A stretch of 64,000 nt of DNA from Physcomitrium patens (GCF_000002425.4 NC_037253.1:6234178-6298177), one strand, 5' to 3'. Numbered from the stretch's first letter, positions 21,060 to 33,980 are shown. The notes: generated by a model not told the origin, from the letters alone. Program-made: numbers and translations.

Positions 21060-22682
21060 CCAATTCCTTTCTTCGGTCTCTTCCATAAGATTCCATCTCG
21101 AAGTAAAAATCCATATACTTTTTCTTATTTGTTTGAATTTTTCTGTAGACCAATTCCCCTGCTTAGACAAGGTATTCAAATAATGACCAATATCCAATAA
21201 TTCTCCTTCATAAGATTCTTCAAGAAATAGCTTGTCTTCTCTGTTGAGATTTGATATTGAATAGAATTTCAATCCGACATCATCAATGTCTTCAACCATT
21301 TCGTCCTCCCTCTCGTATCTTGCTCGAGATAGCATGTCTGCTACTAAATTGCCCTTTCCAGTGATATGCTTAAATTCTGGATTTAGTGACTTAATATAAG
21401 CAATCCATCTCAACATTGCAATATCTGGCGTTGAACAGTTAATAATCATTCTAAGCAATGGCAAGCAATCTGTTTCAATTACTACTACTGCCCCAATCAA
21501 ATAGTCCTTTTCAGCTTTCATAGCCAAAACAACTCCCCAAAGTTCTCTTTTGACTTGCGAATATGCACGCTAACGAATACTTAAAACTTTAGCCCCAAAT
21601 CAAACTGCAAATCTACTCCCATTCGAATCATCTTGACCCACCGCCCATCCAACGGCAATTGGACTAGCGTCTACAGTAAGAATCACTGGTCTATTGCACT
21701 TATAATCAACCTTCCTCAATATTGGAGGTGACATCAATAATTTCTTCAATCTTTGCATTGCGTGAATATGCCTTTCTTTCCATTCAAATCGGTAACCCTT
21801 GCGTAACAGTTCATATAATGGATCCGCTATGTGAAAAAAATGAGGGATCCAGATTCGATAAAATACACATGCACCCAAAAACCTTTGAACCTCTATTAAA
21901 GAACCACAATCCTCTTTCATCCTTCCAATTGCATCAACTTTAGTCGGATCTGGTTTTCTTCAGTAAGATCCACATAAATGTCCAACAATTACAACCTCTC
22001 GCACTCCAAATACGGACTTCATACCCGATAATGTAAGATGAACTTTTCCAAGCCGAGTTAAAATCTTTTCACAATCTTGTATATGATCAACAACATATCT
22101 GCGACATCCCCTCGTATCTAAAGTTTCATCCTTGTCTCTTTCTCTACACCCTTTTATAGGAACATCATCCAGAAAAGGCATAGTCTTTTCCGGGATAAAA
22201 TCTCTCAATACCTTATTCATTCCATTCATCATATGCGCAACTGAGTTGGTCACGCCTTGAGGAAGAGTGCACATTCTAACCAATCCAAGCGGTGTCCTCA
22301 TCATTGTCATATCTCTACTTCCTTCGGCAAGTTGAAATTGATCATAACCTGAATACAAATCACCCATTGAATAGATCGCCCTTCCAGCAAACGCCTCAGC
22401 AAATTCATCCACAATAGGTCCAATTCCTGCATTCCTGACAGTTAAAGCATTCACCGGCTGCATATCTTGAATAAATCGCACTGATCCATTCTTCTTAGGT
22501 ACCGTAAACCATCGACTAGAATACGGCACAAATGAAGGTTCTAATATTTTCATCTTTATCTTTTCTTTCAATAGTTCCATCAATTTAGGTAAATGTGCCC
22601 TCGGTACTGGAATCGGTCTTAGATTCCAAGGTACATGCGATACAGTGAAGATAACCATAGGTGTTATAATATTTGGATCCAC
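21060..22682 (-). pseudogene. C: reverse transcriptase and RNase H
   Basis: The RT frame opens at 22,682 with 'MVIFTVSHVPWNLRPIPVPRAHL', then 'VPKKNGSVRFIQDMQPVN', 'GYDQFQLAEGS', 'TLPQGVTNSVAHMMNGMN' and the active site 'MPFLDDVPIKG' (FLDD, both D's present). RNase H follows with 'ILTVDASP', 'KRELWG' and 'IETDCLPLL'. Stops at 21,957-21,962 (Gly or Arg codon), 21,597-21,602 (CGA to TGA) and about 21,570 (CAG to TAG) break it, and a single-base loss in an A run near 21,120 shifts it out of frame with integrase. RT copies element RNA into DNA. Confidence 0.9.
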
Positions 22683-22721
22683 ACACCCAATTTCATGAGA
22701 TTCGAAGGCAAACGATCTACC

Positions 22722-23685
22722 TTATTTAGCCAACATCTTTTTGAAGCATGTAATTTCCTCCGACAATAAAGAACCATCAGAACCAATCTTCAATTCTTCA
22801 AAAGTCTCTTCAGTAAACTGATGTCCAATACTCATTGGATCTCTTAAACTCGCTTCTTTTGATGCTTCTCCCATTTGTTCTTTAGAATCCTCTGGTAATG
22901 GTCCGGCAACAGGCTTTACCTTCTTATCTGCCGTTTTATATCTCGTCTCTACTGTGACTTCTGGTGCTTGAAAAGATTCAAGCATGGTATATACCTCTCT
23001 CGAATGAATCTCAACAATCTTCACATTATCCCCTAACCCAATAGATGTAATGAATTCCAATGAATCTTCCAGTCCATTTTCTTCATAAACACCCAAAATA
23101 CTCTCATCATCTTGCAATGTACCTATCTAGCATAACTGTCCTTCAATATCATATAATCTTTTTCTTTCTTTTCTTTTAAAATCTTCAACTTTCTTATACA
23201 TAATATTTCTATTCTCCAATATACCAATAAAACTCGCATCAAAGGCACCTTCATCTCGCGAGAGTACCTCCTCTTTTGTACCTCCATAATCTCGCTTTAC
23301 AGTGGTACATCCCCAAAATCCTTAAATCTTTCAACAATCTTTGGCAATGGTTTCTCCCACAACCTATCTCGATTCCGTTCATGGTTAGGAGGTACTGTTA
23401 GAAATTGTACAGCTTTCCTCCCATCTTCGCTCTGACCCTTGCATAAGCAGAACCATCGTCAAGTACCTTTGTTTCCATCCGTGTTGCCGTGATATAAGGT
23501 TGTCCTAAAATCAACGGATAAGACGTTGTATCTTGAACGAAGAAATGTTGCTCCGTCGCAACATCCCCAATCCAAATTTTGACATCTGGACAAGCTCCAT
23601 ATAATTCGCCTCATGTGTTATTAGCTGCTCGTATTGCCCATCCATGTTCCATATCAATTGGCCATTTTTGCTTCTTATAAAGATC
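22722..23685 (-). pseudogene. C: protease C-terminus and protease-RT linker
   Basis: From 23,685 the protease continues ('YKKQKWPIDMEHG', 'GQPYITATRMETKV') with TAG/TGA breaks, followed by a frameshift before 23,117. The 131-codon frame 23,117-22,722 is a conserved linker ('LESFQAPEVTVETRYKTADKKVKPVA', 'FTEETFEELKIGSDGSLL') that is also kept in M and O. The linker has no named domain. Its conservation across three copies supports real coding in the ancestor. Confidence 0.75.
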
Positions 23686-25668
23686 TTAAGACATGAGATT
23701 TATTTCAGAACCATGGTCCACCAAAGCAACTATTGGTTCTTCTATATCTCCTACCTTCACCAATACCTCAGTAGTTGCCCTTGTCCAATGTTTCCGAGTA
23801 TAATGGCTCAAAGTTTCCATTTCCTTGTCACTAGAATCTTCGAAACGTACTCGCTGATTATACCCATTCTTTTCATTTGTTGGTTGCTTGTAACCAATAT
23901 CAACCTCTTCTTCATCTCTATATATTCTTGCATCAATAGCATGACTCATTCCAGTTTCGCTCATTAATTGCCTCTTTTGCTTAATGCTGTCAATGATAAC
24001 ATCATGAAACTCCTTCTTTGCAATTCCCAAGACTTCTTTCAATGTGAATTCCACCTTAGTGTTTAATATACGTTCTTCCAACACCCCTTTCAAATTTGTT
24101 GCCGCTTTAATGTCAGAAAGTAGCTTATAAGCAATTGATTTGCCCTTATCTTTTGTCTCCGTTGTTTTTTCTCCCAATGATGCTGAGGTATCCTTTACAG
24201 GCAATTCTTGTGAAGCTGCCTCCCGAGCCTTGTCTCCTCGAGTTTGCCTCTTAAAAGAATTTCCTTCTCTAGTATCATCAAAATTTCCTCGTCTTTTTTC
24301 TACCATCAAAGCTTCATGTTGGCTCTTAGCAATATATGCATGAACTGAAAGAGACTCAACAAGATCCTCCCAACCTGTTCTTCCTCGTATTGTAGCTGCA
24401 GTTCTCAATAATGCTTCTCGAGGTAATTTCTCTTCTTGCATTGTAGAAATGGCAGAAGCCCAAAACTCACTAGTTTCCGTACTTCCACCAATTGCATCAT
24501 CTACTCTAGCACCATAACTTGCACTTTCTCGTACTACTGTTTCATGCTCTTTTAAGTAATCTTGAACCAATGCTCTCATTCCTCCCTTGCCAAAATTGGT
24601 TTGAAGAAGATCCTCCCTATCTTTCAATGCTATCTTCCCATCTTTCCAGCAAATAATTCCCTGCCGTATCATATTATTAAATTCATTGCAATCTTTTCTA
24701 GTGTGTGAAGCATCATCACACTAAATGCATCTTTGTACATATCCTTGTTTTGAAACATTCTTCGAATTGTTTATAGAAGTATTCTCTTCAAGTCTTGCCA
24801 ATTTGATTTGAAGATCTCGCATTCCTCGTATAATTTCTTCCATACCCATATCTGCTTTCTTTGACAAGGATGTCGAAGGTTGAACTGTAGGCATTGTCGG
24901 TGGTGTTGTACGTACTGGAGCTTTGGGTGCTTGTACTGTTTTTGGAATATTGCTCCTATCCTTCATCCTTTCTTTTTTTGTAAGCAACCCCACCGCATCT
25001 TCAACGTTCTTCCACTTCGTTGTCAATCCTTCATCTTCTTCTTTGTCTTCAAGAAGGGGTTCTAATTTCTCTTGTAATTCTCCATCAGTAGCTTCAAGAA
25101 ATAGATCAACTTTGTTTGGGTCCAATGTCAATTTTTCTACCTTCGATAATTGAGAGTACTGCCTCTCAAATTCCCTTAGTAGCTCTGTTGCTTACAAATT
25201 CTTATTGGGCCGTTCAATCCATCCCAGAAACAGCTTCTTAGTAACGCGATCAACATCTTCCAAGAAATATTCGTCTTTCAATGCATGTGAAAAATCCTCC
25301 CATGAATTCCCACAACGATCCGTAATCGATGTTATGTGGTCCCTTATCTCCGGTATCATGGCAAGTCCAAATAGTGCAACCATTTTCTTCTCAAAAACCC
25401 GATTTAATTCCATTTCACGAACATAACATCTTAAATACCTTGAAATATTCCTCCCATCAAATTGATCAATTTTATTGACCACTGCTTGCAATGCTTTGGT
25501 TGCCAAAGCTTCCTTTCGATCATTGCTTTGTTGTTGCTGCATTGACAATGAGAAGGCTTGAAACAAACTAGCAATAGACGGATCCATGTGCATACCTTGT
25601 CCTTTAGAAGACTCCCCACTAGAAACTTCTCCCAAAAATCCTTCAAAATTTTTATTTTCGTTTTCCAT
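23686..25668 (-). pseudogene. C: gag and start of protease
   Basis: Three stretches in one frame (25,668-25,192, 25,131-24,721, 24,672-23,686), separated by single stops. Residues 1-158 hold a gag domain ('FDGRNISRYLRCYVREMELN', 'EDVDRVTKKLFLGWIERPNKNL'). A helical P-rich segment follows, then a CCHC knuckle at about 24,730-24,690 whose second residue pair is hit by a TGG-to-TAG stop (the O copy keeps 'CIWCDDDSH'). The end carries the protease active site in the form 'ALVDHGSEINLMS', with DHG in place of DSG/DTG. The start at 25,668 lies 50 nt after the primer site. Confidence 0.85.
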
Positions 25669-25718
25669 AAAAATAAAGATAAAATCAACCGAAATCCAAT
25701 ACCTTCTACCTCAAGCTT

Positions 25719-25735
25719 TCACGTCGGGTTCACCA
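25719..25735 (-). other. C primer binding site, tRNA-Trp type
   Basis: Four bases after the 5' LTR the minus strand reads TGGTGAACCCGACGTGA. Its complement UCACGUCGGGUUCACCA matches, from memory, the 3' end of plant cytosolic tRNA-Trp over 17 nt. The motif is kept in M (50,826-50,845) and O (55,190-55,208) with transitions. Confidence 0.7.
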
Positions 25736-25739
25736 CTTA

Positions 25740-27137
25740 TGTCGTATTACGTGCTTTCCTGCTCGAGAACGCGCCGGGCGTCTAGCTGTAGAAGGTAGTA
25801 TGGAGATTCGCGGATAGTCACGCAGTCTATCAGTTTTTGACTGCTGGAATATAAACAACTGCAACAATGTACAGTAAATCTATACGGGTGCTCTTCGACT
25901 GCTTGTCGAAGTCCTTTTTGCCCCAGTCGGTAGGTCTCTAGACGTTACAGAGAACCCCGTACAACCCAAACTGTTAATCTTCAATACTGCTTTGTACTTA
26001 CGATCTTGTATCCACTGACTGTCTTGTTAGATTAACCCAATAAATTTCATTCACTCCGCATACTCAATCCTATAGACACCCTTTTAATCCTTCAATTACA
26101 GACGTAACTCGATTTCACAAAACAGTCAAGAGTATTCAAACCCACTTCATTTAAAAATCCCGATTCACCATTACAACACTGACTTCAGCAGCGATTGCTT
26201 CAGTCTTCCCAAAACTCCACGAAGAAGAAAAATCCAAATTCTCTGTCTTTCCTTCCCCGACCCGAAGCATGAAGCTCCTCTCTCTAATTCCCTTGATCTT
26301 CAAAAAAAAACCTCCAATGAAAACCGAACTGGTAACCTTGCAAAAGCTTGAAAACTAGCTCCCCCCTCGATTTCCCTCAAAAAAAAACCACCCCCAAAAC
26401 TATATCCCACCTAACCTTATCCTCTGAATTTCTTCAATCTCCCGTCTTAGATCCGGAATTGGCTCCCACCTCAAGCTTGGATCCGAAATTGGCTCTCGCC
26501 GTCAAGCTTTCTCCTCCGTTTTTGCCTTTAAGAAATCCATTTACCGAAAACAACGTTCCATGAGACGGCACAGAGAACAGGACAGCCTGAAACAGAATCG
26601 AACCCCGTAATCGGGACCACATTGAGTCGCCCGACCAATTCAGGTCCTATATTGGGAAAGATGCCTGTAGTAACCTGGATGTTCCCGTAATTGGGTCAAA
26701 TTGGTCCTCGCATCAGATTGGCTAAGACCCGTAGTAAGACCTGGATTTCCCGTAACTGGATCAAATTGGTCCTCGCGTCAGATTGGCTAAGACCCGTAGT
26801 AAGACCTGGATTTTCCGTAACTAGACTGCATTGGGTTGCCCCACCAATACAGGTCTCATATTGGGTAAGAGGACCCGGATTGGATTATCGAAATTGGATC
26901 CAATTGGCTCCTCGAACCCGTCGTGTGAATTGGTCCTTCTCTTCCTGCTGACTCCCGTTACTGGAATCGAACGGGGCATTCCAGTATGCCCCGGCTGACT
27001 GTAACGGAGTCACTGAACCTGACCACTCAGTATTTGTACTGGAGTTGGTCGATGCTCCCAATATTCGAGGTAACTGAATATTAATAAAATTCCCCTTTCT
27101 TTTTATTTTCACTGTATAATCGTGTTACAACACGACA
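25740..27137 (-). repeat. C 5' LTR
   Basis: 1,398 bp copy of 18,363-19,760 at a constant offset of 7,377. About 17 differences, 16 of them transitions. The 65 bp tandem pair is at 26,693-26,822. Confidence 0.95.
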
Positions 27138-28502
27138 ACGTGCTAACTTGCTTGAGAATGCACTCGGCGTCTGGCTGTAGGAGGTAATAGGGTATTTGGC
27201 TAGTACTCAAGCAGTCTATCGGATTCTTGACTACCCAAATACAATCTATATTGGATTTCAATATAAAAGCTTAATTCCAATATAAAATGCCTAGAGATCC
27301 TATATAACTTCAATCTCTTTTGTTATTTTTATTTTATTTTATTTATTTTATGTTTTTTATTTTATCTTTATTATTAATTATCTTAATCCTAGACTGTGAA
27401 CTTCGGCAAGCTGTGATCCTCAATCTGCCCTTCCGACTTATTGTGAAACATCTATCGCTAGTGTCTCTACAAGCCCTTTCGAATGCTCAAGAAGTTCTAG
27501 TTCAACCCCGCTTATAGATTGTGAGGCTATGCTGTAATCCACACCGATGTCCCTTGGCCGCTCACCGATATTCCTCTTATCCCTGTCGGTAGGTCTCCAG
27601 TTATCATAGAAACCCTAAACAAACCCCAATTTGTTAACTTCCAAAACTTCTTTAAACTGTTGGCAGATAACATGTATCCATACAGTCAGATTAACACAAC
27701 CACGCATGCATTCAGCATACTCAACCTTCTAGACAACTCTGAATTTCAACCACAAAAGTATCTGCCATTCCAACAATAATCAAGAGTAGTAGCCTTTTCC
27801 TTTCTTACAGAAAATCCAGTTCACCAATATATCACTGACTTTCAGCAATGATTGCCTCAGTCTTTCCAAAACCCTATGAAGAAAAAAAAACCCCAACTCT
27901 CTGTCTTTTTGAGCGTGAAGCTAGCTCTCCGACCCTTAAAACCCTGATTCTCCCCTCTTCATTTCTTAATCTATCCTTCCCTTTAACTTTGAGAAGATCC
28001 TATTCTTCCGCCTTGGATTCTCCAAATTGGAATAGCTGACGGAGCTTTCTTCCCCCCCATTTTCGCCTTTAAGAGATCTTTTTACCGAAAGGACGTTCTC
28101 AAAATGGTACAAAGAATCGGAACAACCTGAAACGAAATTGAAGCCCGTAATCGGACCACATTGGATTGCCCGATGAAGTCAGGTCTTATATTGGATAAGA
28201 AGCCCATAATAGGACCTGGATTCAAGGTCTGTTGAAATTGGATCCAATTGGCTCTTCGAACCAGGCTCACTTGTCATTGAATTGGTCCTTTCCCTTTCTA
28301 CTGACTCCCGTTATTAGAATCGAATGGAGCATTTTGTTACTGGTGAGTATGCCCCGGCTGACTGTAACGGGGTGACTGAACCTGGCCTCTCAGTATTTGC
28401 ACTGAAATTGGCCACCGCTTCTAATATCTAAGGTGACTAAATATTAATAAGTCTTTTTCATTTATATTTTCATCATATAGACGTGTTACAACATAACAAC
28501 GG

Positions 28503-28940
28503 TATGATAGAAGTGCTCGTGGGTCGACCAATTCATTGATAGGAATCACAACAACGAACAAATTGGTGTGCATCAGAAAACATTGTGGGCCACCAATATC
28601 CGGCCATTAAAGCCTTGCGAGCAGTACTATCTCCTTCAAAATGACCACCACAAGTATCTAAATGACAACCTTCGAGGATCGATTGTACTTCACTTGAAAA
28701 GATACAGCGGCTTAAAATGCCATCTTTGCCTTGTTTATACAAAGTATCGCAAATCATTGTGTATGGAATACTTTTCAGAATGAGTCGCTTCTTAAGCTTC
28801 TCGGTGAAAGTTGGCGGAAAGGTGTGGAAGGTCAGAAATTGAATGATTTCACTATACTTGGGAGAAATCACAGCCACCACAAATAATTCAGCATTGAAAA
28901 GAACATCCGGGATAGGCTCGTTGCCAAAAATATTAGACAA
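28503..28940 (-). pseudogene. F: integrase N-terminal zinc finger and RNase H-integrase linker
   Basis: Minus frame 28,940-28,533 contains 'PPTFTEKLKKRLILKSIPYTMICDTLYKQGKDGILSRC', the H...H part 'GCHLDTCGGHFEGD' and 'GYWWPTM...QFVRCCDSYQ', where the last zinc ligand C is Y. It continues into 18,349 after removal of D+C. F2 has the same segment at 49,380-49,493. Confidence 0.85.
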
Positions 28941-29543
28941 TCAGGATAAATGATCAGCATTGGTATGTTTCTTCCTAGGTCATACGATAATTGTAAAATT
29001 GAACTCTTGTAAGAGTAAGATCCATCAGGCAATGCGTCCACTCAATTGAGGCTTATTAATCATGTATTTGAGGGCATCATGATCCACATAAAAAATAAAC
29101 GGATATCCAAGCAAATAATGGCAAAATTTCTGAATCGAGTATATCATATCCAACGCTTCTCGTTTAGTAGTAGTGTAATTATGTTCGAGAGCCACCAATT
29201 ACCAACTGGCACAATAAATAGGATGATCCAAATCCTTGTCATCCTTCTGACTTAACACCGATCCAATAGCTACATTGGATGCATCAACGTACACATCAAA
29301 GGGCTCCGTCCAATGAAGAGCCACCAATATTCGTGCAGAGACCAATTTTGACTTCAATGCTTCAAAGGGCACGGTACACTCTATGGTCCAAATGGGACTA
29401 CTCCCATCTGACGGAGGTTTCTTCAGTAAGTTCGTTAAAGGTTGACAAATAACTGCGAACGAACAAATGAATCTTCGATAATAACTGACATGGCCGACAA
29501 ACCCATGAACATCAAAGACCGTCTCTAGGTGGGGCAAATTCAT
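28941..29543 (-). pseudogene. F: RNase H
   Basis: Frame with 'PFDVYVDASNVAIGSVLSQ', 'TTKREALDMIYSI', 'YVDHDALKYM' and 'NADHLS', the four acidic positions of Ty3/gypsy RNase H. Interrupted by stops near 29,198, 29,047 and 28,940, mostly TGG or CGA decays. It degrades the RNA strand of the hybrid during reverse transcription. Confidence 0.85.
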
Positions 29544-30590
29544 TACATGCTATACTTTGTCAGGATCCATAGCAATACCACGGCTAGAGATGATATGTCC
29601 CAATAATGTATCAGACGGAATACCAAATTGTCACTTCTCCGAGTTCAACAATATTCCAAACTTAATGCACCGAGCCAAACATTTGCCCAGACAATTAAGA
29701 TGATCCTATTTTGTACTGAATGCACAAAAGTCATCTAAAAAGATCTCCATAAACAGCCGGAGATAGTCTTAGAAGGCTTGAGTCATCACTCTTTGAAACA
29801 TGGCTGGGGTGTTATATAACTCAAAAGACATCACACGATAAGCAAATGTGCCTTAATCCATAGTAAAGGTCATCTTAAGCTGATCTTCCATTGTAATTTG
29901 AACCTGATTATATCCAAAAAATCCATCAAGAAATGAATAACATTCGTGACCGACTACAGCATCCAATATACTATCTGTGAAAGGCAACGAAAAGTAATCC
30001 TTCTTAGTGGCCGTATTAAGTTTTTGAAAATCCTAACAAATGCGGATTTTTCCATTCTTTTTCGACACTATGACGATTGGAGAAATCCACTTGCTATTCA
30101 CCACCGAGTAAATGAAAGCAACCACAAGAAGCTTGTCCAATTCCTCCTTCACTATGAGGGAATATTTAGGATTAAGGCGATGTTGCCTTTGCCATACCGG
30201 TTAAGCATTCTCCTCTAAAATGATACAATGCTCACAGACGTCAATGGAAATATCCTTTAAATCAATATAAGTCCAAGCAAAAGCGGACTTATGATGTAAA
30301 AAAAATTCTGTCCAACAGGTCAACTCTTGGTCCTTAATACCTTCATAGACCTTAATTATCCATGGCTCTGTTGTGGTCACCAAGTTAATAGTTTGACATA
30401 AAGGTGCAACGATAATGTTCTGTTTCAACCCTTGTATTGGTTGAAAATCAATCATTAAGTCTGACATGTGCGAAGTACTGAATCTTGTGTCTAGGATACT
30501 AATATGGTGCACATTATACTTGGTCATCCAATCAATACTAATATACTCAGAGTTTTTTGAATCCATTGGGTATATCAAGTACTCCCTCGG
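29544..30590 (-). pseudogene. F: reverse transcriptase
   Basis: Starts with the N-terminal extension typical of Athila/Tat RT ('FAWTYIDLKDI...CEHCIILEENA' near 30,300-30,200). The palm follows: 'VSKKNGKIRIC.DFQKLN', 'YSFLDGFFGYNQV', 'FAYRVMSFELYNTPAMFQRVM' and the active site 'IFLDDFCAF' (LDD kept). Stops at about 30,198, 30,040, 29,856, 29,772 and 29,630. Confidence 0.87.
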
Positions 30591-30868
30591 ACCTCTACAT
30601 TAAAACACTACTCCAAGGTGTTGTGCTGCATCCACAGATGCCTCCGTAATTGGTACAATTGCATCATCATCAAAGCTAAGCTCATCGTTCGACATCAATT
30701 TAGATGTCGGTAATTGAGACTCCCCATGATAGCATACTAGATACATTTTAATATCATTTTATTGCCGCCCTTGCCAATTATTAAAGTACCTCAATTCCAA
30801 TCATTCTTAGCCTTCGCTTGATAAAGCCAGGGTCATTCCAATAAAATTGGATACGATAAAGTCGAACG

Positions 30869-31306
30869 TTATAGCTGAAAGACGATATAGTCAATTGTAT
30901 ATGCAATACCAATAATTATAGTTTGAACACTCCGTAAAATACCCATTGGTTTAATCCGGCTATGATCTGCCATCCATAATACCAATGTCGTGGGTACTAA
31001 GTATTCCAAATCTAAAGCGTCCATTGTATCAGCGTTCATTAAATTGACAATGGAACTACCATCCACTTGAACACCTAAAATCATAACACCATCAATCAAA
31101 ACATCGATGGTTGGTGCACCTAGATCAGGGTTCAAATTGACTTCACAAACTTCCTTATTACGTTGCCTATGTGGTGTTAACAATGAATTCAATGTAGAAC
31201 AGCACTCTAATGGAACCGCTAGAAGTTGCTTCATAGAAATACAAGGTCGAATAGCATCCAAATCTTTTAATATGTCATAGGGTTCCATATTTAGGGTTAT
31301 GTCCAA
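30869..31306 (-). pseudogene. F: aspartic protease
   Basis: 145 codons with 'GVQVDGSSIVNLM', the VDG-type active site of Athila/Tat-like elements, followed by 'TLVLWMADHSRIKPMGIL'. Gag and RT frames flank it. The protease cleaves the polyprotein. Confidence 0.85.
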
Positions 31307-31319
31307 TGTCCTCTTTCTT

Positions 31320-33577
31320 TTTATTGATTAGAGTTTAACTCCTTGAGGTAAGATATTCTTCCGTTCTGGACTCAAAATTGGAACAGCAGATGGAGCTTCC
31401 TTGGAATTCAAGCCTCCTAGAGGATCTTTCAATGGACAGGATATTTTTTGAAATGATATAGAGAACAAAATAGTTTGAAATGGATCTGAAGACTCCGTAA
31501 TCGATACCTCATTGGATAGCCCAACCGAGTTAGGTTGCATACTATGTAAGAGGCCCGTAACAGGACTTGGATTGGATGTCTCCATAATTAGGTCAAATTG
31601 GCCCTTTGCTTCAAGATCACCTAAATGTTGAATTGGTCCTTTCCCTTTGTGATGATTTTTGGTAAGAACGGCTTGGGCATATTCCATCCGATTCACCAAA
31701 GAATCTTGAGGCCCTTGATTTATCTCCTCTATTTTTCCTTGATTTTGGATCTGCTGATCTCGATTATTGAAATTGAACGAAGCATTATATTGCTGATAAG
31801 TATGCCTTGACTGCTTGTAATTTCCACAAATTGATACATAAATGTCATTGACTCTGGGATTGGGACATTCAATGGCATAATGACCAATCTCTCTTCAATA
31901 GAAACAACGAAGTGGTCTTCTTGCACCTCCATCTGACATATTGGCGGTCTCCACTGGTATATAACTACTAGGCTTATTTTATTTAGGGTTAAAAAATGAT
32001 CCTGGTTGTCCCGTTGGAATGGAAGGAACTTGATTCCATGACATTGGTAGAACATATTGCTGATACTTCTATTGTTCCTTCATGTAGTTTTGGGGGTTTG
32101 ATGCAGATCCTTGGTTAAAATTAGAACTTTGAAAGTTATTAAATGCTCGATTGTGTCGATTAGATCCATTTCCATTCCATCCAAATATATTTCTCGATTG
32201 AACTTGATTAACTTCCTAGTGAGTTGGTGGAATTATGGTCTGATTACTGAATTGTTGTTGCATTTGCAAATTCCAACAATTAGCTATTAAGTACTTTCCT
32301 TCGCAAAATGTACATTGATCCATCATTTGTGAGGGTGAGGGGCATTCTGTTACTAAATGACCGTGGCCCTTGCAATTACTGTACAAAACATTGGTTCTAG
32401 TATTAGTAGGCTTTTTCCTCTTCTCCTTATCCTTGGCCATATTGACGGCCATTTCCTCCATTTTCTTCATCAAGTTCAACAACAAGGCTTCACTGAAATC
32501 TTTTGGGGTTGATATTATTGATAACTCTGCCACACTTAACGCTTGTTGTTGATATGAAAAATAAGGAGTATACGCTGTTGTCATGATCGATGGTATAGCT
32601 TGCAATGAAGTGACATTAACTAGTCTCTGAATATTAGCACCAGAATTGGCTCTTATATCTAACATCCGTGGATAAGCATCCACTGACCCATTCCAAGTCG
32701 GATTTTGATAACTACCTTGAATTAGAATCAACGTAGCTCTCGTAATTAAAAATTGATCATAATGGCATTCTTCTCAAACCTTGGCTCTATTAAAGGATGC
32801 AGACACTGTAACAGGTTGAGCTTCCTTCACAAACATTTTTAACTATGGTGGTAGCAAACCATTGATTAATATGGATAAGATAAATGCCTCTGGCATTTGG
32901 TGATTTGGCCACTTATTGAATATATCAACCACCCAGCCATAATATGATTCCATCGCCTCCCCTAGGATCATTTTGCTGTTCATTAACCTCTCTCGAAGAC
33001 GATCGTCAAAACCTATAGGCCAAAAATGGGTTAAAAATGCATTCTTCAATGCTTTCCAATTCGAAAATTGATCCACCGGTTGATGGTTGTACCATTCAAA
33101 TGCCGTGTCCTTTAAGATTGTTGGCAACCATCGTAACCAAATATCTTCGGTTCTTCCAATATTGGCTATACATGCTATCAGAAACTGAGACAAATGTTGA
33201 TCAGGGTCCGCACCAAAAAAATCTCTAAAAGTAGGTAATGGAGCTACGCTCGTTGTGCGATTAATCACGTCATCCATTTGTACTACTATTGGAATCGCTG
33301 GACTACCCGTCGCCATTGAAGAGGACAATGTGCCACCTAATCTCTTAATAAAATTACCACTGCCTTCTCCAATTATCTTTTTTGGACTTTCTAACCTTTT
33401 CAATTTACTATTATTATCCCTGAATAAGTTTATTGATTGAATTAGAGGTGAAAATGATGGATTTTGAAATACGCTGAATTGGTCCTTATTGGCAAGCAAT
33501 TTATGCCATTCTACAGAACCAGTTTTTACAGAATCAGTAGTTTCTGCTATTGAGAAGATACCCAATGGAGTACCCAA
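31320..33577 (-). pseudogene. F: gag
   Basis: The frame 33,577-32,843 carries a Retrotrans_gag domain: 'FFGADPDQHLSQFL', 'WLPTILKDTAFEWYNHQP', 'FLTHFWPI...LRERLMNSKMILGEAMESYYGWVVDIFNKWP'. The frame 32,731-32,216 adds two CCHC knuckles, the first with Y for the first C ('YSNCKGHGHLVTEC') and the second with Y for H ('CTFCEGKYLIANC'). A third, 'CFY.REIGHYAIEC', is near 31,905-31,865. The tail to 31,320 is less certain. Many stops. Confidence 0.85.
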
Positions 33578-33980
33578 TTCTTCTATGTTTCCTCGACTTA
33601 TAATTAACGAGCTGATGAAATACGCTGGGTTGTTGACAAAATTTCTTGCGAGTGCTCTTGGTAATTTTCTTAATGATATATGTTGCTGAAATATTTGATG
33701 TCGATCAGCTTTTGGGTATACTCAGATATGCCGATAGGCATGCAACCATGGCTTAATCTAACTTTGTTGACGCTTCCTTTTTAACTTACGTTCTTACTAG
33801 TTTTGTAACGATTCTCTTGCTTGCGCTCTCTCTTATCTTTCTTTTGACTCACGTATTTTCTTTACTGCAATGTTCTCATTCTTAATAACCATAATCTTTT
33901 ATTATATACTACTGAATTTGCTTCCTATTTTCCATCTAGTGATCTGGTAGTTAATTCTTAATACTCAATGCTATTGTCAA
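33578..33980 (-). other. F 5' leader
   Basis: About 400 bp between primer site and gag. I see no ORF of note, and no other feature. Confidence 0.5.

Larger units (their letters stand above)
18363..27137 (-). mobile_element. Element C: complete family C Ty3/gypsy retrotransposon
   Basis: 8,775 bp minus-strand element with 1,398 bp LTRs differing at about 17 positions by eye (about 1.2%), nearly all transitions, so it is young. Target duplication ACGT (18,359-18,362 and 27,138-27,141). Order: 5' LTR, tRNA-Trp-type primer site, gag, protease, RT, RNase H, integrase, polypurine tract, 3' LTR. No chromodomain. In B the RNase H and integrase share one frame, so the family encodes one polyprotein; C is broken by stops and about two frameshifts. 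The RT and integrase are unlike common flowering-plant clades; Phygy- or Selgy-type lineages of non-seed plants are candidates. Confidence 0.93.
18350..28498 (-). repeat. LTR D (family C solo LTR), split by element C
   Basis: Pieces 18,350-18,362 and 27,142-28,498 make a 1,370 bp LTR, plus-strand TGTCATATTACGT...GTTACAACATAACA. Flanks ACGG (18,346-18,349) and ACGG (28,499-28,502) are a perfect 4 bp duplication. Element C is inserted only 13 bp from its end. No internal region of D exists, so it is a solo LTR. Confidence 0.88.
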
